A stretch of DNA of 64,000 nucleotides, taken from contig JAVTVJ010000012.1 of the NCBI GenBank assembly GCA_034509425.1, positions 12,125,001-12,189,000 on the forward strand, in the 5' to 3' direction. A program made the position numbers and the translations under genes. The stretch comes from Eopsaltria australis. Taxonomy: Eukaryota > Chordata > Aves > Passeriformes > Petroicidae. The number at the start of each line of letters is the position of its first letter. Positions within the stretch are counted from its first letter, which is position 1. Shown here in pieces: positions 48,653-60,600 of this stretch. The notes under the pieces are model-generated. The model did not search any database and was not told the DNA's origin. It saw nothing but the letters and a program-made list of their open reading frames with translations.

Positions 48653-50638
48653 TCACGTATGACAGTGCTCCAGGTCTGAGACGTTGCTGTTGCAGTATCG
48701 CATGTTGTTGGGGATGTGGCAGTCTGTGTAGTTAATGCCCCCGTTTGGGGTATAAATGGGCTGCAGTCTGAAATCTCCTTTAAGGAGCTGATCATTATTT
48801 AAGGAGACAATCTGGAAGCTGGTTTCCGTCATCTCCAGGATGGAGTTGTCCTTCTTGGTCCCTGCCTCACAGTAGTCATCTTTCCGACGGCCCCGGTTGT
48901 ATTTCCACTTCTGGGAGGTGTAACGACCCTTTTTGTGCATGTGCCAGCAAAAAATGCTGAGCAAGACCACGAGGACAAATATCACTGCACCCCCAATCAA
49001 CCCTGCCAGCAGAAATGGGGAGCCTAGGTTCTGAGAAGTTGTCTGCTCATGGCTGGAAGGGATGTTGCTGCCATTCAAAAAGGAAGCCTTGGTTGTGGCT
49101 TCTGAACAGACAGTGTCTTCTCCAGTTCGGTAATTGTTATAAGTATCCAGTGGAACCAAACAAATCCGATAAGTGGATTTGGGCTCCAGATTTACCAAGC
49201 TTGATTGCTGCTTCTCACCACTAATTATTCGTTCATGAACAATGCCTCCTACCAGACTATGGCCCATTTTAACCCATGTGAGTTTATATGCCATCACGGT
49301 AAAAAGTGACATCCAGTTGACTTGGATGCAAGTGTCATTCACAAAATGGATGGAGAGCTGAATCCATTCAGACAAAGGAGGTGTCACCCTTTCTCCGTCC
49401 TCCCTGTCAGGCACAGTGGGGAGTGTGGCTATGATGGGAGTGAGAGGACTGTATTTACTACTTGAGGGGGAAAATGATGAGCTGGGAGCTAATGTAGTTG
49501 GCATGGTTGTAGCTGGGACTGGGGTGATGATAAGTGGCAGACCAGGGGTGGTGGTGGGGCATGACAACATATTCATGTTGAGCTCCCTGACTGCCATACC
49601 TCGGACCTGCTCTGGTCCCTGGCACATAAAACCCCGTACATTGATGGAAGCAGGAATAAATTTGAGCCATTCAGTGACCCACTTAATGCTGCAGTCACAT
49701 AACCAGGGATTATTCCTTACAGTGAGTTGTCTCAGGTTATGGAGATTATCAAATACTCCCTTTGCCAACATCCGAAGTTGATTGTTGGAAATATCAAGAC
49801 GTTCCAGTTTGTGGAGGTTTGAAAAGGCTGTAAGTGGTATATGGGTTATCTGGTTGTCCTGCAAGTAAAGTCTTAGCAGATGTGTACCTGGAAGATCGGG
49901 AGGAGGGTAAGTCAGTGAATTCCGAACTATTGAGAATTCCTTGAGCTTGGAGAGGTGGCTAAAGGTGCCTTCAGCTATGCCTTTATTAGTAAGGAGATTG
50001 CCATCCACGATCAGACGCTCCAGACTTGTAAGATTCTGGAAAGCCAGGTCTGAAATGACAGCAATTCGGTTTTCGTCTACACGAAGTTCTTGTAAGTCCA
50101 GTGGCAGGCCTACTGGCACACTGCTTAAGTGATTCTTGGACAAGAACAGAAGCTTGAGGCTGATGGCTTCCTGGAACGCTCCATCCTCAACGCCAACAGT
50201 GGAGATGGAGTTGTCATCCAGGTGCAGTTCTTCCAGCTTCAAAAGCTGAGCAAGAGCAGCACGTGAAATGGTCTGAATGTTGTTTTCCTGCAGGTGGAGA
50301 ACCCTGACATTCTTGGGCAGGTTCATAGGGAATTCATCCAATTGATTGCCATACAGGTAGACTGTGTGCACAGACTGGACATTGTGCAACTCTGCAGGAA
50401 ATCCAGCATTATTAATTTGGTTATTATGGAGGTAGAGGACGGTTACACCCTCTGGTATCCCAAGAGGCACTGAGGTCAAGCTTCGTTCATTACAGTAGAC
50501 AAAGTTTCGGTCACAGCGGCACACTTTTGGGCAGGCCAAAGTTTTGGAGACCTGTATGTAGAGCCCCAGGGAAAAGATAAGCCATGATTTCATGAGAAGA
50601 GCCCAATCTGTGGGCCACATTTTAGTCCACGAACCCAT
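48653..50638 (-). CDS. FLRT2: Fibronectin leucine-rich repeat transmembrane protein 2
   Basis: Single-pass cell-surface protein of the FLRT family, known to bind UNC5 receptors (repulsive guidance) and latrophilins (synaptic adhesion). The 661-residue frame is uninterrupted, close to the 660 of human FLRT2. Order: signal peptide about 1-35; LRRNT with Cys36, 40, 42 and 49; about ten leucine-rich repeats at 62-308; LRRCT with Cys314, 316, 339 and 360; Thr/Ser/Pro-rich linker at 361-405; fibronectin III domain about 420-515; membrane helix about 541-564; cytoplasmic tail of about 97 residues ending DLEHCHT. N-glycosylation sequons occur at Asn202, 434 and 522. I chose the ATG at 50638 because it aligns with the human start, has G at -3 and +4, and no in-frame ATG lies further upstream; the frame stays open to a TTG at 50707. 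The near-identity to FLRT2, rather than FLRT1 or FLRT3, is clear throughout the LRR and tail. Confidence 0.98.
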   Translation of the reverse strand: MGSWTKMWPTDWALLMKSWLIFSLGLYIQVSKTLACPKVCRCDRNFVYCNERSLTSVPLGIPEGVTVLYLHNNQINNAGFPAELHNVQSVHTVYLYGNQLDEFPMNLPKNVRVLHLQENNIQTISRAALAQLLKLEELHLDDNSISTVGVEDGAFQEAISLKLLFLSKNHLSSVPVGLPLDLQELRVDENRIAVISDLAFQNLTSLERLIVDGNLLTNKGIAEGTFSHLSKLKEFSIVRNSLTYPPPDLPGTHLLRLYLQDNQITHIPLTAFSNLHKLERLDISNNQLRMLAKGVFDNLHNLRQLTVRNNPWLCDCSIKWVTEWLKFIPASINVRGFMCQGPEQVRGMAVRELNMNMLSCPTTTPGLPLIITPVPATTMPTTLAPSSSFSPSSSKYSPLTPIIATLPTVPDREDGERVTPPLSEWIQLSIHFVNDTCIQVNWMSLFTVMAYKLTWVKMGHSLVGGIVHERIISGEKQQSSLVNLEPKSTYRICLVPLDTYNNYRTGEDTVCSEATTKASFLNGSNIPSSHEQTTSQNLGSPFLLAGLIGGAVIFVLVVLLSIFCWHMHKKGRYTSQKWKYNRGRRKDDYCEAGTKKDNSILEMTETSFQIVSLNNDQLLKGDFRLQPIYTPNGGINYTDCHIPNNMRYCNSNVSDLEHCHT

Positions 50639-51042
50639 TTCTAATTTAAAGAAATAAAGTACCAAAGTGTTTAAGAACTGATAACAATAATAACGCACAG
50701 GTAACAAAATCTCAGGTCATTAAAATTGCCTTCTATTTATGTCCAGTGTTCAGGCCAGTATCTTGGAGGCTAAACATAAAATAAACCTGTTATAATTGGC
50801 CTACCTCCTACTTTTGATAAGCAAAACACAGTCTTATTAGCCAGGGTTACAATGTTTGTTGCCTTCCTCCATGTGTGCTGAAAGAACCAGTAGCCATGTC
50901 TTTGCAGATGAACAACAGATTACTTTAAAGCTACCAAAAGTCTCTGTGCTTGGAGGGATATTTCACTGAAGTCTGCTGGTTTCTGTCAGCTTTCTGAAGG
51001 CAGCAAAGTCCTCATATCAGCTATCTGCCAGATCTGGTCTGC
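50639..51042 (-). other. FLRT2: FLRT2 5' UTR part of the coding exon, with uORFs
   Basis: This is the sequence between the inferred splice acceptor and the start codon. It contains five upstream ATGs, each with its own stop before the main start: 51015-50986 (9 codons), 50897-50847 (16 codons), 50872-50837 (11 codons, overlapping the previous in another frame), 50777-50733 (14 codons) and a minimal ATG-ACC-TGA at 50720-50712. None overlaps the main ATG. Such a leader would be expected to lower translation initiation at the main start unless re-initiation or leaky scanning occurs. The boundary depends on the acceptor call. Confidence 0.65.
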
Positions 51043-51071
51043 CTGTAAAAGGAAAGAGAAAAGAAAAAGCT
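51043..51071 (-). promoter_or_regulatory. Splice acceptor before the FLRT2 coding exon
   Basis: On the minus strand a run of about 20 bases, almost all pyrimidine, leads into TTTTACAG, with AG at 51044-51043 and G as the first exon base at 51042. This is a near-ideal 3' splice site. FLRT family genes are known to place the whole coding sequence in one exon behind non-coding 5' exon(s), which fits an acceptor here. Confidence 0.7.
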
Positions 51072-54000
51072 GAATAGCATGAAATGTTTAATAGGGAAGA
51101 TCAAACCCATTAGAAGACTATTCTAAGGCTGAGCTCTTTATGGAATTCTGGGAAAAAAAGGGAAAAAAAGGCATTAATATTAAACATTGGCTTAATATTA
51201 CTGTTAAATAGTCTTGAAATAGATATAATGCAAAGTCATTGCAAAGACTGAAGGACTTCCAGTGACTTCAGTGAAGGCTAGATGTATCACTTGCTTTTGC
51301 GTACTATACTTCCAGTCTTTGTCCTCTCACAGTCTGTTTAAAATTCTAGAACTAAAACCAACCCAAAACCTCAACCATTTAACTGGAATTTTTTGCTCAG
51401 ATAATTAGTTTTCTTTTGCAGAACCACTGACTTCAATAACTGTTATTCACTGACGCCTGACGGAGTAGACTCTGGGCTGTATTAATCACACTCTATTTTT
51501 TTTTCATTTTCTACCAGACTCGGGAATATTTTCCTTCTATTTCTGTAATAACATTACCTATATTGTCCAAATTAATGCACGCTGCCAGATTATTGTACCT
51601 CACTATAGTGAATTAGAGAATCTTTTAAACAAGTATGGTAGTCCACTAATGTAAGGTATCCTGCTGTAAGATATGTATTTGCTAAAACTATCATCTTGAT
51701 ATTGGTTCCGATGTGAACTGTGCTGTCAATTTCCAGATTTCAGAATTTGCTTTGCACTAAAAGAAACAGGCTCACATCTGCTAAGCTGTTGTTTTAGGAA
51801 ATCAGTTCAAACTATGGTAGTTTTGCAGAACACTTCCTTTGAAACCATAAAGGTTAGATATGGCTTTTAATTTTGCTACACAGTTATCTGTGAATGGCTA
51901 CATAAACAAGAGTGTTAGTTTTACTATAGTTGAGTTCCTTAATGTGTATTTTCAGCTTGTAAGCATACTTTTTATGTTCCCAGCTACTATTTACTATTCA
52001 GATATATAACCAAACATTCTCACTCTCTAAAGCATGCAATGAAAGCATGCAACCTGTGTTGCTTGACATTATCTTGTCTTGTTATATGTTGTTTCCAATG
52101 ATTGAAACCCTCCCTGTATTATACAGATTTCGACTTAATGAAGGATATCAACCTTGGCAAGTAAAAAGCATGTGCAGGTCTCAGGGTCTTCAACTGCAGT
52201 GACATAAGCACAGTAATTTTCCAGGTTTTGTTTATCCAGATAAAAACTCAGGCTGGGATTTCAAGAAAATAGAATTCCAGTGAACAAAAATCCTGTTTCA
52301 AAATGGTGGTTGTTTTTTTTTTTTAATTCTTTAATTTTTATTGCATTTATATTTGTTTAAACAATTTAAGAACGTTGAGGTCACTCAGAAAGAAACCAAC
52401 TTTGGGTGTACATAAAACCTTGTTCTTCTGATACAGCTGTGCAGTTTATAACATGCCCCAAATGCTACTTTCGGGAATCCTATGGACTGTTAGTGTAGAA
52501 AACATCCTTAGGAGTCAAATTCAACCTTCAACCTTGCACTGGCAGATTACTGTGTTTATTTAAAGCATCATCAGGTATCAGCCTCAAGGTTCAAACAGCT
52601 GGAGATATAAAAGTGAGACCCTGAAAAATCCTATTTATCATTATGAGTTCAGATTTTAAAGACATGTAAATGTAATACTGTAATACAGTCTATACTGTGT
52701 ATTGTCCTTTTGTAGAAACAGTAAGATTAGATATCCCACTGTTCATGGTCTTCTCTCTCACAGGCATATTTCAGTCAAGAGTGATTTCTTTTCAATTATG
52801 CCAGATGACGTGATACTGTAGAGAAACTCTTAACAGGATTACATTCTAACATGAGCCTAAGTGTGACAGTTTATCCGCCCTTAATACAGCCTGGCTCCCG
52901 TCTAGATCATAGTGCTCTGATCCATCATGACAGAATGGATATGCAGAACCTCCTCTGAGATGCCTGGGACTACACAGAGTAATAATAGTTGTTCTCTCAC
53001 TTTTCCATCATCATGAGAGAGAGACAGCCTGTACCTCCTCACAGAGCCAATGCCCTGCACTGAGCTCACTTCCCATTGTCAGTCCAGCCGCTGATTAGGT
53101 TTTATTTCACTCTTGGGTGTAATAGAAAGCCCAGCTGAGAACATGCAGCCACAGGCAGCTGGTGTTCCTGGTTTGCTGGGAATCTCCTAAGAAGGGACTG
53201 CCATATTAAAACTCATTTATGCATTCACCTCCTTGTAGTACTCTGTCCAATGCACTTCTCACCTAAGTAGATGTGGCACCTGAATTAAAGATTTCAGTAA
53301 TGATTCAAACAAATTAGGTCAAGCACACAGCACTTCTCATCAGGTATTACAAGAAAAAGAGCTTTCATTTGACAGCCACTTAAGCAGATCCTAGAGTTTC
53401 TCTCCTTTTATTGTTACATGGATTTTGCTATTAGTAATCTGTTAAAACTTTCCTAATGTTTTCTTCCCTTGTGATGGCAAGAAAGGTAGTCCTCTTATTA
53501 ATGCCAGTATCCTAAACTCTAACTCAGGATCCTAAATTATCAGTCCTTAATAAACTGATACAACAGAAATCAGGACATATTATATGTATTTGAGACTACC
53601 CCTGATTGTACTAAACAAGAGCACAAGGACATATCTAACTAGAAATTTATGACTTCAGGGTTGACTGAGGTGTGGCAGAGGTTAAGAATGAGGAAGCAAG
53701 AATAAAACTGAATGTATTTAAATCACTTTCTTGGGAAGGGCTTTGCTTCAGTAGTCTTTTACAACTGCTTAATACTAACTTAAAATAGGGCTCATAATTG
53801 TTGTATTTTTCACCATATCTCAGGGACCTTAATGCAAAAGTGAGTTCTGTCTCTCTTTCAGAAATCTCTATCCCAAAGACATTAAAAAGCTTGAAGAGTT
53901 GAAAACCTGCTTGATTAAAAAAAAAAAAGAAATTTTTGAAGGAAAATCATTGTCTGTAAATTCCTAAAGGCTGGAAAAGTGAAAACAGTTTTTCCTTAGT

Positions 54001-55895
54001 AAACTGCCAAAACTGAAGGCAGGTAAAGTCACTTAGCTTCCCCCCCATTCCCGTCATGCTGGCTTCCTAAAGCAAAGTCTCTGTTTTCAATATGACTGCA
54101 AATACTAAACTGAGACTCCCTGCAAATTTACTTATTGTTTCAGAAGTAGAAATTTGGAAGTGGAGGAATTAAAGGCATTCCTTAGCTATTGTGATCGTAA
54201 ATCTTGGGAGCTGACTGATAAGCTATAGGTGGCAATAACTTTTATTTGAAGTCAGAAAGTTCTATAAACCAGTCCAGGAAGAGAAAAAGGCAAGTGTCAC
54301 GATTAACTTAAAATTAATGAAATCAACAAGAAAATGCCTCAAAAATAACACATCTGTCCATAACCAAATTGGCAATTTTTGTTTCTATTTCCTCCCCTGT
54401 ACACTTGATTTCTATTATTTCTCACTATATCCTTCTTAAACACAAGTTATATATTCTAAGTGTGTAAGGCATTTCCTGCCTTACTGCAGCCAGGATTTAA
54501 GGAATGATACCATGAAGTTAAGAAAAATGCACTGATATAGATGAGAAAATATCACATTTTAGGTAGCCAAGTCTGAAAATTTGGCTTAGTAGTTCCTGCA
54601 ATCAATGGAAATTTATTTTCATATCTTCAGACACATTTCTGATTCACATTTTTGTCTTGCTGTCCTTTTTCAAACCTGCCATGTTTAAATTCCCTTTTGG
54701 AATAACTGATGCTAGCTGGATAAGAAAAATTCTGGCTTTGTGCACTCGATAAAAGATTAGGTGTTTTGATTAAAGGTATTTTAAAGGTTGAAACATGTGG
54801 CTGCAAGTTGGGAAGGTGAAGGCTTTTTAAAGGTCGTACCTTTACTGATCAGAATCCTTCATAAAACTTCCAGCCTTTGTCAGCTTGTTGTGCATAGCCA
54901 TGAAATAATTAACATATTATTGAAAACAATGTTCAAGTATAAATTTGTGGTATCTAGGGGGAAAAAACTATCAACTCACTAGTAGTCTGCTTGTGGAACT
55001 TTTTCCTACCTCAGTGGCTCTGCCTACACTGTCCAAAGTATCTCCGAAGCTTCCCTTAGAACCATCTTTCCCTGTTTTCATTCTGCAGCCTTCCAAACAT
55101 GCAGTCAAGGTCCCTGTGGCTACCTCTGAGCCCAGTGATACTCAGGGAAGGTAACAGAGAATAAAGTGAAAAGTCAGCACGTGGAGCCAAGCCTGTGTAT
55201 GAATACTTAGAGCCCTGTGTTATAAGCACAGTTTTGAAGTGCTCCCAAAGCCAGGTTTTCTGTCTTCATTAGCCTACCATGGTTTACATTAAGGCTATAA
55301 ATTTTTCAGAGAGAATAAAATTAAGAATACTTGGCTATTCTTTCCTTCAAGGAATCCTGAAAATAATAAAAAATAGATCATAGAAATCCATGGCTTTTTT
55401 TCCTCTGAAAGTGTAACCACTTAGCACCACTTTTCCTAGCAGTTCATCCATTTATCTGGACCTGAGTGCCATGCAACATAAATTGAAAAGCAAGTAAAAC
55501 CAAACCCAAACAGTCATACCTATTTTTTTCACTATTACCAGTCAGTGACTCTTATTTAGCACTAAACCATTTGACATAAATTTTCTTGGCCGTACTGCAG
55601 ACCAAGGTTATAATCAAGTCATAATCTTACTCTACATAATTATAATATGCAGTAAGTACAGGGCTACTATGTCTGGAATTGAATGACAAACAGAAAAAAA
55701 AAAAAATCTAATTCCATTCCTATGAAATCTAGTACAGAGTTCCCTGTTCTTAAGAAAAATGTTCCTGTGTATCTATTAACGGGTAACAAGAAAAATTATA
55801 GAATAATACCTGACAAATTCCTTTTTTCCATATAAGTAGAGTTCATATATACACATAAATGAATATCCTGGTGCTTTGGTTTTTTGAGTTTTCTT

Positions 55896-55940
55896 GGTTT
55901 GGTTTGGTTTGGTTTGGTTTGGTTTGGTTTGGTTTGGTTT
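55896..55940. repeat. (GGTTT)9 pentanucleotide microsatellite
   Basis: Nine perfect tandem copies of GGTTT, followed by extra Ts and then AGGTGA. It lies inside the inferred FLRT2 intron; in the transcribed (minus) direction it reads AAACC repeats. Confidence 0.97.
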
Positions 55941-57658
55941 TTTTAGGTGACTAGGAACCTTGGGTGATAATTTTCTATATATACTCCTCTATGAGTTATT
56001 TGGGTTTGAACTCTGTGTTCAAATTTTGAGTCTATAATCTCTGCATCAAATGCACAGGGAAAATGACCCAAAGGAAACAAAATGCTTTTATAGGAAGCCC
56101 TTTTGCATCCCTGCTGTTCTGGCTGCTTTGTAGTTATGGGTGTGTATTATGTAAGAAGAGGAGGTACAGAGGAAAAAAAAGAGGTGAAGAAAAAGTGATA
56201 GAGAGGAAGAAACCATCCATGGTGCCCTCTTCTAAAGTGAGTTTTGATGACAGGATAATGATCAGTAGCCAGTACAGGAAAGAAACCTTAGAGTGTCTCT
56301 GTACACTGTTACAGACACAACGAAGTCTATACGAGCTGATTTTGGCAGAGAAGGGCATTACAGTCTTTGCAATATTGTTAGCAAAATGATTCAGCAAATG
56401 TACACATCTGAACTCTTGTGCTTTTTTCTACTCTGACCAGGATGTTTCTAGTTTTACTTCTCAATTTGCATTTATAATTATTCTCAAAACCTCAGACCAG
56501 GCAGCCTGAGGATGCAAGTGAAATTGATTTGGATCTGCCCTGGTGGAGACAGAAGAAAATTTAGAGTGGTACATCTTGCAACAATGGGTGTAATGACATC
56601 ATTTGCCATCCTTCTCCTTCTTTTTCTGTAACCTTCTGGTTCTCCAAGGCTTTTTTCTCTTTCTAGCTACATTCCTGCAAATTATTATGCAGACACATTG
56701 CCCAGAAGGATGCAGGCTTCAGGAAATCCCTTTTTAAGAGGCATGCTATTATAATGGACAAGAGCTTTGTCTCTGGAAATCTGGGTAGTGTACAGGTTCA
56801 ACAGGATTCTGACACAGCCCAATTCCTGACTGCCAGGAGAGGGAGCTATGCCAGCAGGAAACTGTCTCTCCCCCGAATAAACAAATAAATAAACGTGGGA
56901 CTTGTTTTCTTGTCACTTTGTCTGTCCATGTACACATGCACACACTTCTTCCTCGAAGTTGTCTGTGGCTGCTGACTTGTTTGATGACGTCTCCGTTGCA
57001 TACCTGACAAACTGAGTTGTATAGGACTTTTTATTATGGGGAAAATTAATGTTCATGTATTCTTATAACAGCATTATTCCCATCTTCATGGTCCAAGACT
57101 TTTTACTTGTGAGTTACTACAGAGTGAAATTACTCCATAGGCATGAGGAGGCATGTGAGAGGGAGGGAGAGAAAAGAGAAAAAGTAATTGAAAAAAGACA
57201 GGTTTTTGGGGAAGAAAGCTCAGGTAGAACAGATTTTTTTCCTTGTACAGATTAACAGGAACCAGTAACAGGTCAAGAGAGAGAACCTAGTACATGACAT
57301 AATCACTAGAGTGCTGTACTCCAGGAAGCAGAGCTGAAATAGCTACAAGATCAATAGCATTAGTGCCTCAGGTGGGGCTATGGATTCAAGGCTGGCAGTC
57401 GTCCTGTCGGGCACTGTGCTGTGCCACACACCCTGCTCAGCTCCTCAGACTCTGCCATAAATGGGTATTGAAGTGCCAAAGTCCAGGTGTGGAGACTACC
57501 TGGACTAATGTTATCTTCATTCCTGTGTTTAACAGATACTGTAACAGAAGGAAGTTATTCAGAAAATTTGACATTGAACAACTTCATCAAGACTACATCA
57601 CCTGTGAGAATTTACAAACATCTGACCCCAGAAACAACTGTGTTTCCAGTCTGTGGCC

Positions 57659-57683
57659 AAAAAAAAAAAAAAAAAAAAAAAAA
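57659..57683 (+). repeat. 25-base poly(A) tract
   Basis: 25 consecutive A residues directly following a more GC-balanced segment (about 57360-57658). This might be the tail of a retrocopy, but no poly(A) signal, target-site duplication or recognisable coding similarity was found. It may simply be a mononucleotide microsatellite. Confidence 0.9.
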
Positions 57684-60600
57684 GTTGTCCCTGCTCGTGC
57701 ACACATAGGTAAATACAAATTTTGTCATTAAACAGTCTGAAAAACAAACGAATTACTGTAGAACATCTAGTGGAAAACATATGCATCCAAATTCCTGTTT
57801 TGGTTTGTCATACCATTCAGTCTAATCTGAATGACTGTCTGCATGAATTAATCTTGCATGTACCTATTTCTATTAATAATTTTATCTTAGGAGTTCTAGA
57901 AATGGAAAGCTGCCACTAAGAATTTCCTGCCTGTGGAGTCCTGAATTCTAATGTAGGAAATATCCAAGCCTAGTATTTCAATTAATTGTAGCTGTTAGAG
58001 TAAAAGTAAATGAGGACACACATGGTAAATTAAAAAGCAAAATCTTTAATTGCCTGTGCATGAACAGGCAGGACTCCCTCCCAGAACACAAGGGAGAAGA
58101 AAAGGTGCAAAACTCCAGGTTTTTAAACAATGTGAGCTCCTGAGTTGTGTAGGACTTCAAGGCAGCCCAAAGTCACTGATAGCCCAAACATCTTTCTATA
58201 AGGAGATATCCCTGCTTTCATTATAAAATTGCTGATTGCTGAAAATTTACTCCAGATGGTGACCATCATGATATTTTCACTCCAGCGGGCAAAGAGGAAC
58301 AGATGATTACCCCCAGGACTCATATTAAATGGAGTATTGCACCTACTAGCAAAGGGTTATTGGTGTCTTTATTAACCTTGCCCCAAGGCCTACTCTAATT
58401 TTTCACCAGTTTAATGCTGCAGTGTTCAAAACTTAACATATTTGTCAAACAGTGAGAATTATCTATTTAGTATGGCAGTAAATTAATTCCCTAGACTTTC
58501 ATCCCCAAAAGCTGTTCTCATATCTTAGGTGAAATAGTTTTGATCGATCCCATCTAGGACTCCATAAACTCAGCAATGTACCATGTGATGATGTGAAGTT
58601 GGTTTGAGAAAGTTGGAAATGACAGATGAAAAGAATCTAACATGAGGAGCTATCAGGAACAATTGAACAAAATACCTTTTCATTAAAATATATTATTTCA
58701 CTGAAGCCAATATCTTGCATGTAGATTTGTCAGTTTTGATAATGTTTCCAATAGGAAATGTGCCTGAGGTCCAATGTTTTCTGATCCTTTGTGACCAGAG
58801 ACAGAGAGAGAAAAAAGGATAGGGGAAGAAAAAAAATTGACCTTGTTTCTCCAAAAACACAAGTTTGGACACAATTCCATTTCATAAAGGGATTTGTAAA
58901 ATAGTGTTTACATTCCACAATTTAAAACCGTGAAAATTATTGTGGAATTATCTTCCTCTGGACAGCTGCACTTAACACAGTGAAAGAAATAGAAAGGTAA
59001 TTTTTCTTTGCCTTCTTGTCCATTTTCCAGAGGGTTTACAGCTTTCCTTGACAAAACTGGACACGACTGTTTGAGAAAAACTAATAATACTAAACTAATT
59101 TCAAATAATTCCCCTTTTGGAACACATACATTCTGTACTGTGGTTAGCATAATGCATTTTGTACTAAGAAAAAATGATGGCAACCTGCTGTTTCTTTGCA
59201 AGCAAATTGGTCCCTACCTATAAATTATTCTACACTGTGAAGCAAACAGTTTGCTTTTATCTAGAGATATGTGGGCAGCCTGGCAAAACGTCTGGGGAGA
59301 ATTTGAAAAAGCTGCTTTTAGTGACCTAAGTGGCTAAACATTGCTTCTTTGGAGACAACATTTTGACACATTTTAAATGTGTTGCATGGTGCTACATCAT
59401 TGATGAGATCCTGTGCGGCGTCACTACCTTGTGGGGTATCATTCATTTAGGATCTAAGGCAAATGAGCGTGGGCTGTCATATTCTTGTCTTCTGTATTTG
59501 TAGCATATGGCCTGGAGAGAAAATATGGCACGAGCTGCCCCTCAACTTCTTAGGCACCTCGATATAAATAAAGTTGAAAGTGTCATCATACGTTCATCTT
59601 TCCAACAAAGGCAGATGGAGGTCTCTCCTTCCGTTTTAATATTATTTAGCATGCTGTTCCTTCACAGCTCTAAGAGTCACTCCATAAACACTGCTAAGGA
59701 ACTATCAAGAAAGATTAATAAAGTTGTTTGCACTCTTAACTTCTGCTTCAGAGAACCTGTCATGTTTGGTGTAGTCACTTATGCGGTCAGTGAACAAAAG
59801 ATGTTCCCCAGGTACAGAACAAATCTTGCTTATATGACACAGTCCCTGTAACATGCAAATAGAAGGTTATCAAACAAAATTCTTAAATCACTGCCATCAG
59901 ATAGCCAGTTAACAGAAAAGGAGAAAGATATTAATATGATGGATGAAGAATGTACAGCTAAGCCTCTGAAATCCCTATTCAGCTAAATAGCTGAATTATT
60001 TATCAACTGTACAATATCTCAGCATCAACAGTGCCTGACAAGAGCCTGGGGATCTGGATTTGTTATCTTTTCCCAGTGATCCAATTACACCTTTTTGTAT
60101 GCACAGGTAGAGAAAGTGCAATAATTTCACTGCGCCAGATACGACACAGCACCTCATACAGGAAACAACCTGTGCTCCCATATATCACCAGAATATAAAA
60201 AAAACCAAAACCAGTAATATTAAACACTAAAGATATAGCTGCAAGTGTAACTGTCTTATAGCAATACAAAAACACCCAAACACTGTTTATCTGGACACCA
60301 GTAAACCCAGTGGTTTTTCTGAGTACAGAGGAAACAAACACCAGCAGCAGTAGGAGAGAAGAGTTTACTAAAGATACAGACCATAAATGGTCTGTACAGA
60401 TTTTTTTACCCCACTTACTTTTGTTTGGTTCTGCCATTTATTTTTTGCTAATTGTCATTCAAGATTCCAGTAATTTTGTGATAATAACTATTTTCAATGA
60501 GAGAGTCCTATTGTCTCTTTTTAGTACTGCTGGTCAAGCACATATCCTAAGAATGTATACATCTGAGGATTAAAAGGATTGAAGAAAATATGATAGGATT

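Noticed and set aside
49416..49781. 121-codon open frame on the plus strand inside FLRT2
   Set aside because: It is an antisense shadow of the FLRT2 coding sequence with no independent support.
50639..50707. 23-residue N-terminal extension of FLRT2
   Set aside because: The upstream first codon is TTG (50707-50705), not ATG. The first in-frame ATG is at 50638 and aligns with the known FLRT2 start.
56063..56389. 108-codon ATG open frame with a Lys/Arg-rich middle
   Set aside because: The basic stretch comes from a purine-rich tract. No domain was recognised, and the antisense strand is also open.
59507..59851. 114-codon ATG open frame in the inferred FLRT2 intron
   Set aside because: No recognisable motif, and the sequence looks like chance coding. 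It would need conservation evidence to reconsider.
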